A stretch of DNA of 23,554 bases from JAEUIZ01 sp046155605 (lineage in GTDB: Bacteria; Planctomycetota; Phycisphaerae; Phycisphaerales; UBA1924): the NCBI GenBank assembly GCA_046155605.1, contig JBJXFQ010000141.1, forward strand, positions 1 to 23,554, given 5' to 3'. A program made the position numbers and the translations under genes. Shown in pieces: positions 16,351 through 23,334 of the stretch. Within the stretch, counting starts at the first letter, position 1; each line of letters starts with the position of its first letter. Below the pieces are notes generated by a model. That model made no database searches, was not told where the DNA came from, and saw only the letters and a list, made by a program, of their open reading frames with translations.

Positions 16351-16684
16351 GCGACAGCCCGCATTCCGGGCACGACGCCGCCACGCTCAAACCGGCGAGG
16401 TCATACTCGCATCTCGCGCACACGCTCGCCCCGCGCCCCGCTCGCGGCAGCGACACAATAAACCCCGCCATCACCACCACCATCGCGGCGTACGGATACA
16501 ACAGCCCCTGCAACACGCGGAAGTAGATCTTTCCGTCCGTCCACAGATTCAGTTGCCAGTGCCCATATGCCACGAGCGCCAAGCCCGACGCCGCCGCGAT
16601 CACCACCGCCACCCCGCGCCAACTCCGCCGACATCGCGCGGCCCAATACCACGCCACCACCGCATAGATCACAAAGAAAATCAC
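16238..16684 (-). CDS. Small membrane protein with C-terminal zinc ribbon
   Basis: About 148 residues with three hydrophobic helices (about 1-16, 25-41 and 60-78), then a zinc ribbon with Cys89, Cys92, Cys105 and Cys108 in the pattern CARCEYDLAG...CPECG. Such tails recur in planctomycete small membrane proteins and presumably face the cytoplasm; their role is unknown. I chose the GTG at 16684, with AGGA 7 bases upstream; a TTG two codons earlier is the alternative. The last 40 codons run antisense over the 3' end of the gldG-like gene and have little family character, so a longer-than-needed tail is likely. A second protein with the same ribbon lies at 22006-22638. Confidence 0.7.
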   Translation of the reverse strand: MIFFVIYAVVAWYWAARCRRSWRGVAVVIAAASGLALVAYGHWQLNLWTDGKIYFRVLQGLLYPYAAMVVVMAGFIVSLPRAGRGASVCARCEYDLAGLSVAASCPECGLSPIPSTSAMPRRREEPARAGRRSLPIGAPAGVLRSADQ

Positions 16685-16710
16685 GAACAAATCCTACCAC
16701 GATCGCCGCG

Positions 16711-17811
16711 CTACCTACCAGCCTTGAAAAACGCACGAATCGAGTCGTAGATGTCCTCGCGCCCGTCCACCTTGGTCGTAATCAGTTTCGGCCCCTCCTG
16801 GTCCGCCAGCCCGCGCGGAAACGCCTCCCGCAGCACATGCAGGAACGACCCCGAGCCGTACGCCGACGTGACCTGGCAATAGCCAAACATATTGCACGTC
16901 GGCAGCAACTGCTGATCCAGAATCTTGACGCACAACCGATTGTCCGCCTCCGACGAGTTGTCGCCATCTGAAAAGTGAAACAGGTAGATGTTCCAGTCCG
17001 ACGGGTCATAGTGCGCCTTGAGCACCTCCTCGCAGCAGACGAAGGCCGACGAGATCCGCGTCCCGCCGTCCTCCCGAATCGAGAAAAACGTCTTCTTATC
17101 CACCTCCGCCGCACGCACATCATGCACGATGTATCGCGCCTCGATGCCCTCGTAGTTCTTCCGCAGCCAGGTGTCGATCCAGAACGCCTGCAACCGCACC
17201 AGTTCCTTCTGCTCCTCGCCCATCGAGCCCGACACATCCATCATGTACACGATCACCGCGTTCGATTGCGGCTTCTTTACCTCCGTCCACGACCGAAACC
17301 GCAGATCGTTTCGGATCGGCACGACGATCGGATTCGCCGGGTCATACATCCCCATCGCGATCTGCCGCTTGAGCGCCTCGCGATACGTCCGCTTGAAGTG
17401 CCGCAGCGACGCCGGACCCACCGGCCGAATCCCCGAGTACTTATCCCGAACCGTCGTCAGCCGATGCTGGCCCTTGGGCTTGATCCGCGGCAACTGCAAC
17501 TCCTGCGCCAGAATCTCCGCCAGTTCCTCCAGCGTGACATCCACTTCGAGGATGTGCTTGCCCTCGGCCTCGCCCCCCTGCTGCTTGCCGACGCCCTCGC
17601 CCTCGCCTCCCTCGCCCATCCCCACCCCGCCCGAGTTGTCGCCATAGCGAAACGTCGGGATATCGATGTCATGTACCGGGATTGAGACAAACCGCTTCCC
17701 CTCGCGACCGATCAACTCGCCACGGCCGAGAAACCGCCGCAGGTCCTTGCGGATCTTGCCGCGCACGATCTGGCGGAAACGCTGATGGTCCTGTTCGATC
17801 TTGCTCACCAT
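16711..17811 (-). CDS. yeaH: DUF444 protein, YeaH/YhbH family
   Basis: The 366-residue protein has the DUF444 N-terminus (IEQDHQRFRQIVRGKIRKDL), a Gly/Glu-rich loop (about 62-84), then the conserved ILAQELQLPRI. The C-terminal von Willebrand-like domain carries the metal-site motif MMDVSGSMGEEQK, then LFHFSDGDNSSE and AYGSGSF. The length fits the family (380-430). In other bacteria DUF444 genes travel with the PrkA serine kinase and SpoVR genes and act in stationary-phase or sporulation stress; neither partner is here. The ATG at 17811 is taken because homology starts there; the frame is open 17 codons upstream, and the SD is weak (AGGGGG). It is transcribed toward the small membrane gene, 26 bases away. 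Confidence 0.92.
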   Translation of the reverse strand: MVSKIEQDHQRFRQIVRGKIRKDLRRFLGRGELIGREGKRFVSIPVHDIDIPTFRYGDNSGGVGMGEGGEGEGVGKQQGGEAEGKHILEVDVTLEELAEILAQELQLPRIKPKGQHRLTTVRDKYSGIRPVGPASLRHFKRTYREALKRQIAMGMYDPANPIVVPIRNDLRFRSWTEVKKPQSNAVIVYMMDVSGSMGEEQKELVRLQAFWIDTWLRKNYEGIEARYIVHDVRAAEVDKKTFFSIREDGGTRISSAFVCCEEVLKAHYDPSDWNIYLFHFSDGDNSSEADNRLCVKILDQQLLPTCNMFGYCQVTSAYGSGSFLHVLREAFPRGLADQEGPKLITTKVDGREDIYDSIRAFFKAGR

Positions 17812-18065
17812 CCGTGGCCCCCTGCCCGTGGCCCTCGCCACGCTCAGCACGCGCGCACCCACACCTTCTGTACGGGTTCAACCATCGACCGGATCGACCA
17901 TCCCGACCAGCCATTCCCAAACCCATCCCGCACCCCGCCAGCCTTCCCCATGCGAACAAACCGCAAATCCGGCCCGCGCGCCCACAAACCCATGCAGAAA
18001 TCGCTCGCTCCCGCGCCGAAGCCACACCCCCGTGGCGTTGTAATCGCATCACCCAGGAGATTCCC

Positions 18066-19079
18066 ATGCATCGCTTCCTCGCGCTCGCCGTCTCTCTCAC
18101 CCTCGCTGCCGCCGCCCTTGGACAGCGACCCGGCCTGCCCCCGCAGCAGCCCGAAAGGCCCGCCGGCCCCGTCGTCTCGCTCCGCTTCCCGGGCGGCACC
18201 GTCGCCGAATACGTCACCGCACTCCGCGTCGCTTCCACCTCCGAACCCATCAACATCACCTGCTCCACCGAGGCACTCTCGATCCGCATCCCCGAGGTCA
18301 CGCTCAAGGATGTCTCCCTCGAATCCGCGCTTCGCGCCGCCGCCTTTGCCGCGCAGGAAAACGGCCAGCAACGCCTCTACGTCGAGCCCTTCGGCGGCCT
18401 GAACAGAACCGACGCCTTCGCCCTCGCCCTCATGCCCGTCCGCGGCCGCGACGCCGCCGACGACCTTCAGGTCTTCTCCATCCGCGACCTCACCGAATCG
18501 GGCGGCGTCAAGATCGAGACCGTCCTCACCGCCGTCGAGACCGCTCTCGCTCTCACCGACACCGCGCCTTCGCCCGCCACTACCAAGTATCACAAAGACT
18601 CGGGCCTCCTCATGATCCGCGGCAACATGTCCCAACTCAACGCCGCCGACCAAGTCTTGAAAAGGCTCGAATCCAGCACCAAAGGTGCCGACGCCCGCGC
18701 CCGCGCCGCTCGCGTCGCCCAGGCCGAGGCCAAGGCGCGACTTGATCGCTCGCTCGCGATGATCGAGGTCTCGAAGCGGCGCGTCGAGATCGCACAGGCC
18801 TCGCGCGACGAGGCCGCCAAACTCGGGGAGAAGGGACACGTCAGCAGCATCGACGTCCGCAACGCGGAGTACACACTCGCCGAAGCGATCGCCCAGTCGC
18901 GCGCCGCCGAGGCCGAGTTCGCCGCCGCCAGAGTCGCGGCAGAGGAAGGCGTGGTGCTTCCAGACTCCGACTCGCTCCAGGACGAGAATCACAGGCTCCG
19001 CGACCAGATCAATGCCCTCCGCCAGCGCCTCGAGCAGCTCGAAGCCGCGGCACCCGCCAAGAGCAAGACCGCGCGATAA
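18066..19079 (+). CDS. Secreted secretin-N-domain-like protein with coiled-coil tail
   Basis: The 337-residue exported protein has a signal peptide (residues 1-19, before Gln20). Residues about 36-109 resemble the secretin/TonB short N-domain (FPGGTVAEYVTALRVAS, then EVTLKDVSLESALRAAAF). Residues about 134-200 resemble a secretin N1-like domain (LQVFSIRDL, then LLMIRGNMSQLNAADQVLKRLE). The remainder (205-337) is a long Ala/Arg/Glu coiled coil with a TolC-like flavour. There is no secretin pore domain, so a soluble or peptidoglycan-side partner role is more likely than pore formation. The ATG has AGGAG 6 bases upstream. A strong terminator follows at 19110. I am confident of export and coiled coil, less so of the domain homology. 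Confidence 0.78.
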   Translation: MHRFLALAVSLTLAAAALGQRPGLPPQQPERPAGPVVSLRFPGGTVAEYVTALRVASTSEPINITCSTEALSIRIPEVTLKDVSLESALRAAAFAAQENGQQRLYVEPFGGLNRTDAFALALMPVRGRDAADDLQVFSIRDLTESGGVKIETVLTAVETALALTDTAPSPATTKYHKDSGLLMIRGNMSQLNAADQVLKRLESSTKGADARARAARVAQAEAKARLDRSLAMIEVSKRRVEIAQASRDEAAKLGEKGHVSSIDVRNAEYTLAEAIAQSRAAEAEFAAARVAAEEGVVLPDSDSLQDENHRLRDQINALRQRLEQLEAAAPAKSKTAR

Positions 19080-19109
19080 TCCCTTGCCTTCTTCCTCGCT
19101 TTGGGTACC

Positions 19110-19136
19110 CCGCCACTCCGTGGCGGTTCTTGCTTT
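19110..19136 (+). terminator. Intrinsic terminator after the secretin-like gene
   Basis: CCGCCAC (19110-19116), loop TCC, GTGGCGG (19120-19126): a perfect 7-bp GC stem followed by TTCTTGCTTT. It lies 31 bases after the stop and 37 bases before the sigma factor gene, so it should separate the two transcripts. Confidence 0.7.
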
Positions 19137-19172
19137 GATGGGCCGTTCGTATCCATCTGCCACCGATCCCCG

Positions 19173-19724
19173 ATGTCCGACCCCGCGACATCTCCCGCCG
19201 ACCTCGACGCCCATCGGCTCTCGTTGGGCGTTTCGCGCGGCCAGCCTGCCGCCCTCGAAGCCCTCTACCGCGACTGGTTCCCATGGATGCTCGCCGCCGC
19301 CCGCCGCCTCGGCTCACTCGACGAATCCTCCGCCCTCGACGTGGTGCAGGATGCCACCATCCGCCTCGCCCGTTCGATGCCCGCCCTCCGCACCCACGCC
19401 GAACTCGAACGCTGGATGATCCGCCTCATGCACACAACCACGCTCGACCTGCTCCGCCGCCGCGCCCGCCGCTGGCGGCGCGAGCGCGACCCCCGCCCCG
19501 CCCCGCGAAAACCGATCGACGACCGCATCGATCGCCTCGCCCTCGCGCTCGCCGCGCTGCCCCCCGAAGACCGCTCGCTGCTGGGCCTCCGCTTCGCGCT
19601 GGGTCGCAGCCTCGACGCCTCCGGCGCGGCTCTGGGCACCACCGGCGATGCCGCCCACGGCCGCCTCCGTCGAATCCTCCATCGCCTCCGCCCCGCCGCG
19701 CAGGAGCCCGACCATGACCGCTGA
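19173..19724 (+). CDS. RNA polymerase sigma-70-like factor (ECF type)
   Basis: The 183-residue protein has a region 2-like segment (about 24-100) with ALYRDWFPWMLAAARRLG, DVVQDATIRLA and a basic WRRERD end. A region 4-like segment (about 120-170) carries LPPEDRSLLGLRFALGRSLD and then ALGTTGDAAHGRLRRILHRL, which is the helix-turn-helix. The size fits ECF factors. It is very Arg/Ala-rich, as expected at this GC. The ATG at 19173 was chosen because the sequence upstream is not sigma-like. The following gene starts inside its last codons (11-base overlap), so it is co-translated with a likely membrane partner, the usual layout for sigma/anti-sigma pairs. Confidence 0.82.
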   Translation: MSDPATSPADLDAHRLSLGVSRGQPAALEALYRDWFPWMLAAARRLGSLDESSALDVVQDATIRLARSMPALRTHAELERWMIRLMHTTTLDLLRRRARRWRRERDPRPAPRKPIDDRIDRLALALAALPPEDRSLLGLRFALGRSLDASGAALGTTGDAAHGRLRRILHRLRPAAQEPDHDR

Positions 19725-20136
19725 CCTCAGCCCCACCGCCGCCGCACGCCGCGACGACATCCTCTCCCTCGGCCTACGCACCCTCCGCCGCCGACGGATC
19801 CGCCGCGCCGCGGCTCACGCCACCCTCGCGCTCGCGCCGGTCGTCGCCATCGCCGCCGTCACCTACCTCTTCCTGCCCCACGCCAACCCGACGCCCGCGC
19901 CGACGCTTCCAGCCGTCCGTTCAATCGCCTTCGTCACCGATGATCCCGCCGCGCTCGACCGCTGGGCCGTGCCAGACTCAACGCCCTCAACGATCACCAT
20001 CGACGACGACTCGCTCCGCACGCTCCTCGCGCAAGCCGGCCTCCCCGCCGGCATCGCCCGCGCCGGCAACCGTGTCTTCACCGATCTCGACTTCTCACCA
20101 CGCGGCTCTCCTGTTGACCCGCCATCACTTCCCTGA
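19714..20136 (+). CDS. Single-pass membrane protein, possible anti-sigma factor
   Basis: The 140-residue protein has about 30 basic cytoplasmic residues (LRTLRRRRIRR), one membrane helix (about 35-55, ATLALAPVVAIAAVTYLFLP) and a short Pro/Asp-rich outer domain. The ATG overlaps the sigma gene by 11 bases and has CAGGAG upstream. Genes placed like this beside ECF sigma genes often encode anti-sigma factors, but no zinc-anti-sigma His/Cys motif is visible, so the role is inferred from context only. Confidence 0.65.
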   Translation: MTADLSPTAAARRDDILSLGLRTLRRRRIRRAAAHATLALAPVVAIAAVTYLFLPHANPTPAPTLPAVRSIAFVTDDPAALDRWAVPDSTPSTITIDDDSLRTLLAQAGLPAGIARAGNRVFTDLDFSPRGSPVDPPSLP

Positions 20137-20245
20137 TCGCTGGCGGCCGTGGCGCTGCCTGAGCCGCAGTCCTCGCCGCCTCCGCCTCGTCCCATGGGCC
20201 AGGCCAACCCCTCACGGGCAGTGCCGCCACTCCCTACCCTCCCCC

Positions 20246-20509
20246 ATGCTCCCGCTCGCCGCTCGCGGCGGCCTCGTCAACTCCGCCTGGTCCCTCTGGA
20301 CGATCACGGCGATCATCGCGCTCTTCCTGCTCCTTCTCGTCGTCGCGCTGCTCCGCGCGGGTCGCCGCATGCGCGCCGCCCGCCGAGCGCCCGCCCGCGC
20401 GCGCGCGCCCATCGCCGACGCCTGGGCCGAGGCCGGCCGGCGCGCCCAGCCCGCCGACGACGAACCGGACGACAACCAGGACCCTGATGACAGCCGAGGC
20501 CGCGGGTGA
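20246..20509 (+). CDS. Small single-pass membrane protein
   Basis: An 87-residue protein with a short N-terminal stretch, one helix (about 14-36, SLWTITAIIALFLLLLVVAL), an Arg/Ala-rich stretch (RRMRAARRAPARARAP) and an acidic tail (PADDEPDDNQDPDD). The start codon follows a C-rich leader without an SD. Its stop overlaps the GTG of the SDR gene, so the two are translated together. No family was recognised. It may belong to the same transcript as the sigma cassette, but 109 bases without a gene intervene. Confidence 0.55.
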   Translation: MLPLAARGGLVNSAWSLWTITAIIALFLLLLVVALLRAGRRMRAARRAPARARAPIADAWAEAGRRAQPADDEPDDNQDPDDSRGRG

Positions 20510-21258
20510 GCGCGCGCCCGGTGGCGCTAGTCACCGGCGGCGTCCGCCGCGTCGGGCTCGCCATCGCGCGGTCGCTGGCGCGCGCCGGCTGCGACCTCGT
20601 CCTTACATACCGCTCCGACGCCGACGAGGCCCGTGCTGCCGCGACGGACATCGAAACTCTCGGCGCGCGCGCGCGGATCGAGCCGCTCGACCTGAGCGAC
20701 CTCACCGCGGTCGAGGCCTTCGGCGCGCGCATGGCCCGCGACCTGCCTCGGCTCGATGTCGTCATCCACAACGCCTCCATGTACGCACGCACGCCGCTGG
20801 CCACGCTCACGGACGATGCGGTGCTCGCCCACTACCGCGTCAACGCGGCCGCCCCGCTGCTGCTCACGCGGCACCTGGCGGCGCGACTGGCTGAATCGCC
20901 GCGAGCCGGGGGCGGCTCTGTCGTAGCGATCGCCGATATGCATGTACTGGGCCGGCCTCGCCGCGATCTGGCGGCCTACTCGATGAGCAAGGCCGCGCTC
21001 GTCGAGATGGTGCGGGTGCTGGCGCGAGAGCTTGCGCCGCGTGTCCGCGTGAATGCGATCGCTCCCGGCGTGGTCGCGTTTCCGGAGACCGGGGCTGAGT
21101 CAGAGGCGGAGTTTCAGGCTCAATACCTGGCGCGGGTGCCGCTCGGTCGCGCGGGCACGCCCGAGGACGCCGCCGAAGTCGTGCGATTCCTGGGGCTCGA
21201 TGCCGCGTATGTCACCGGCGAGATCGTCCGCGTCGATGGCGGACGCTGGCTGGCGTGA
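20506..21258 (+). CDS. SDR oxidoreductase, pteridine-reductase-like
   Basis: The 250-residue SDR has TGGVRRVG (residues 10-17), the TGGxRRxG form typical of pteridine reductases and FolM. The usual NNAG reads HNASMY. The catalytic Tyr158 and Lys162 lie in AAYSMSKAAL. The position of the catalytic Ser is taken by Asp144 in VVAIADMH, as Asp181 is in PTR1. The C-terminal half has VRVNAIAPGVVAFPET and ends in VTGEIVRVDGGRWLA. These features support NADPH-dependent reduction of a pterin such as dihydromonapterin, though the substrate is inferred. The GTG start overlaps the preceding small gene by 4 bases. A weak hairpin follows the stop. Confidence 0.88.
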   Translation: MSARPVALVTGGVRRVGLAIARSLARAGCDLVLTYRSDADEARAAATDIETLGARARIEPLDLSDLTAVEAFGARMARDLPRLDVVIHNASMYARTPLATLTDDAVLAHYRVNAAAPLLLTRHLAARLAESPRAGGGSVVAIADMHVLGRPRRDLAAYSMSKAALVEMVRVLARELAPRVRVNAIAPGVVAFPETGAESEAEFQAQYLARVPLGRAGTPEDAAEVVRFLGLDAAYVTGEIVRVDGGRWLA

Positions 21259-21259
21259 G

Positions 21260-21276
21260 GCAACGGGATTCGTTGC
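21260..21276 (+). terminator. Weak hairpin after the pteridine-reductase-like gene
   Basis: GCAACG (21260-21265), GGATT loop, CGTTGC (21271-21276): a 6-bp stem placed right after the stop, with outer TGAG/CTCA pairing possible across a bulge. There is no T-tract, so it may be only a transcript end-protecting stem. Confidence 0.35.
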
Positions 21277-21295
21277 ATTCCCTCACAACTGCCCG

Positions 21296-21306
21296 CCCCC
21301 CCCCCC
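21296..21306. repeat. C11 homopolymer run
   Basis: Eleven C in a row in a noncoding spacer between the SDR gene and RHS remnants. It may be length-variable or a sequencing artefact; no gene depends on it. Confidence 0.8.
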
Positions 21307-21314
21307 GACCAGCG

Positions 21315-21419
21315 CTACCCCAACTGTCCCTCGGCGTCGCCCACGAACCTTTCCTTCGCGTCCGCGTCGCTGCCGCGGAAGGTGGCGACCATCCGCCTCA
21401 CGGTGGTGGCGTCTGAAAC
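21315..21419 (-). pseudogene. Second, shorter RHS remnant
   Basis: Read on the minus strand in a different frame from the larger remnant, it gives VRRMVATFRGSDADAKERFV followed by GDAEGQLG and a TAG. This parallels RWRVLATFREDDADPKERFV of the larger remnant. The DNA echoes it too: GCGGAAGGTGGC recurs at about 21375 and about 21651. It is a second broken copy of the same RHS core block, lying at the 3' end of the first and partly overlapping it in another frame. No start or complete domain exists. Confidence 0.6.
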
Positions 21420-21866
21420 GAGTACGCACGCAAATGCCCGCCGGAGGTCACGATGGCGCTCACGTCGTGCCGCCAGTTCTGGCAGTAATAGGCGCGGGTC
21501 TCGAGGACGCCGTCGGAGTCCTCGCCGTACCAGTCGGTCGAGTAGTCGCGGTCGCGGCAGATCACGTCGTCAATATAGCTGCTCCCGCCGTAGCCGCCAA
21601 GTCCGGCCGCGTGGTAGACGAACCGCTCCTTGGGATCGGCGTCGTCCTCGCGGAAGGTGGCCAGCACCCGCCAGCGGTCGTCGTGGCAGAAGTAGAAGGT
21701 GTCGTCGCCGGTGCAGTCGCCGTCGGCGTCCCAGTCGGCCTGCCACGCGATGCGGAAGCCAAGGCCGTTGTAGCGGTGGACGGCGATCTGGTCGCTTGAC
21801 CCCTGGTCCCAGACCTCCCGCAGCCGCCCGAAGGCGTCGTAGATGTACTCGTAGTCCTTGTGTTGT
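21398..21866 (-). pseudogene. RHS-repeat protein fragment
   Basis: On the minus strand the frame opens after a TGA at 21867-21869 and runs for 155 codons to a TGA at 21398. It contains YEYIYDAFGRLREV, HRYNGLGFRIAW, WRVLATFREDDADPKERFVY, IDDVICRDRDYSTDWYG and YYCQNWRHDVSAIV. These are consecutive blocks of the RHS core found in large planctomycete RHS proteins (often over 1000 residues). There is no convincing start (first candidate GTG at 21667), and the C-terminal toxin-like region is lost. The conserved RYSxYGxP that should follow is replaced by RAYSFQTPPP and a stop. It is a remnant, unlikely to be functional. Confidence 0.75.
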
Positions 21867-22005
21867 CATCCGTCCCCTCGGGTTTGACGCAATCGCAGGG
21901 GCGTCATCTCAAATCAGACGAAGCCCGTAGCACGTCAAGGAAGCCTCACCAGCTCCCGCTTGACTCTCAACGTCGCCGTCTACGGTAAGGCGCAGTGTAG
22001 CGCTT

Positions 22006-22638
22006 TCAGGTCAGGGACTCAGGACAAAGCGCTCCACATTCCGGGCATCTGAACGTACTTCCGGCAAGGGAATAGCCACATCTTATGCACCGCCCGGTTA
22101 AGATGCGACGTCGCCGTCGCAAAGATATCCAGAACGCTAGCACTAGGGCGTAAATTGTGGCATAAATACAAGAATTCGTGAAGAACGGAATAGCTCGTGG
22201 GTTCATTGGAAAGAAGAACTGGTACCCACCTAGCTTAAGCGCAAACAAACCATGCACGCTCGTAGACGCCGTCGATTGTTGGTTGTGCATTTCAAATGCG
22301 AAACTACGCCATGGCAATCCGACGTTCGCGTACTCCGTATCTAGCAAGCGTATCGTCTTGTGCTCTGATGTTATGGAAAAGCGGGATATGATTATTTTTT
22401 TTTCGAATCCTGTTCGCCACTCACTTTCTGTCGTTACGATGTGATCAAAAACCACAAACGCCGTTCCGATACCCTGTTCAACATGTGCCGCGTACAGCGC
22501 CTCTGGGCGTTTGATGCCGATCCAACCGCGTTTCAGACTTGTAGGGCAATTGACTAACGTGGTGGCAATTGAGAGATCCGTCACGCACCCCAACAGGCTG
22601 CACAGGAAGATAAGTCGAAGCCACTTCGAACTAATCAC
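22006..22638 (-). CDS. Membrane protein with C-terminal zinc ribbon, in low-GC DNA
   Basis: The 210-residue protein has a first hydrophobic segment (about 6-20) as signal anchor, an extracytoplasmic region of about 130 residues, a second helix (about 157-173), then basic RRRRR and a zinc ribbon with Cys184, Cys187, Cys198 and Cys201 (CIRCGYSLAG...CPECG). The topology places the ribbon in the cytoplasm. The GTG at 22638 follows GAGGA by 8 bases. Its DNA is clearly richer in A and T than the rest of the window and uses AT-ending codons freely, which suggests transfer from another background. Upstream on the same strand lies an IS630-type transposase that could supply read-through transcription. 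Function unknown. Confidence 0.78.
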   Translation of the reverse strand: MISSKWLRLIFLCSLLGCVTDLSIATTLVNCPTSLKRGWIGIKRPEALYAAHVEQGIGTAFVVFDHIVTTESEWRTGFEKKIIISRFSITSEHKTIRLLDTEYANVGLPWRSFAFEMHNQQSTASTSVHGLFALKLGGYQFFFPMNPRAIPFFTNSCIYATIYALVLAFWISLRRRRRILTGRCIRCGYSLAGSTFRCPECGALCPESLT

Positions 22639-22768
22639 TGCTTCGTTCCTCGCCCCTCAAAGTGCCCTTTACACCCGGGCTGCGCGACCACTGAATACAT
22701 AACAATGCACGGCAGAGAGTGGGGTCCAATGGTTGACAAGTGTTCACCGGGCGTCACGGATGGGTGTA

Positions 22769-23296
22769 TCATACGAATCGTGACTGCTCCTCGTGCGTGA
22801 GGTAGGGGCAGGCGCAGACCGAGCGGAGGCGTTCCGGGGTGAGGCGTTGCCAGGCCTCCGCCCCGGCGTCGAGCAGATGCTGGTAGTCGTCGAACACGCG
22901 GTTGCTCAGGTAGTGGCTCCGCAGGTATGCCCACAGGCGTTCCACCGGATTGAGCTCGGGCGAGTACGGCGGGAGGAGCAGCACCGTGATGTTCTCCGGC
23001 AGCGCCAGCGCCCGGCTCTTGTGCCAGCCCGCCTGGTCCATGATGAGCACCGCGTGCTCGCGCGGGCCCAGTTCTTCGCCCAGCATCTTCAGGAACACGT
23101 TCATGGTTCCGGTGTTGACGCAGGGGGCCTGCAGCGCCACGCTCGCGCCGCTCACCGGCTCGACCGCCGCGTACAGGTACACCCACTCGTACCGCGTCTG
23201 TTTCACGGCCGTGGGCCGCGAGCCGGTCTTGGCCCACATCCTTGTGGTGGTCCCCTGCTGCCCGAAGCGGGCCTCGTCCATGAAGAAGACGCGCAC
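22769..23296 (-). CDS. IS630-family transposase, catalytic part (orfB)
   Basis: The 175 residues hold the DDE catalytic core: Asp7 in VFFMDEARFGQQG, Asp87 in VLIMDQAGWHKS and Glu119 in LPPYSPELNPVERLWAYLR, a DD31E spacing close to the IS630 norm. The frame is open upstream of the GTG at 23296 to a TAA at 23366-23368, and the bases there read FVRTVREAIEPLGGRVRV, which is family-like. It is therefore more likely expressed as a frameshift fusion with the upstream orfA than from this GTG. The junction is a run of five T (23343-23339, minus strand) just before the orfA stop. Confidence 0.88.
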   Translation of the reverse strand: MRVFFMDEARFGQQGTTTRMWAKTGSRPTAVKQTRYEWVYLYAAVEPVSGASVALQAPCVNTGTMNVFLKMLGEELGPREHAVLIMDQAGWHKSRALALPENITVLLLPPYSPELNPVERLWAYLRSHYLSNRVFDDYQHLLDAGAEAWQRLTPERLRSVCACPYLTHEEQSRFV

Positions 23297-23334
23297 GCGC
23301 CCGCCGAGCGGTTCGATCGCCTCGCGGACGGTTC

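Noticed and set aside
17812..18065. 254-base spacer checked for an RNA gene or attachment site
   Set aside because: It holds only low-complexity C-rich sequence, a few ATCGACC repeats and no stable stem or tRNA-like fold; only the SD of the downstream gene is clear.
22639..22768. Searched for the left inverted repeat and TA duplication of the IS630 element
   Set aside because: The other end of the element is outside the window, so no repeat pair could be matched and no boundary is claimed.
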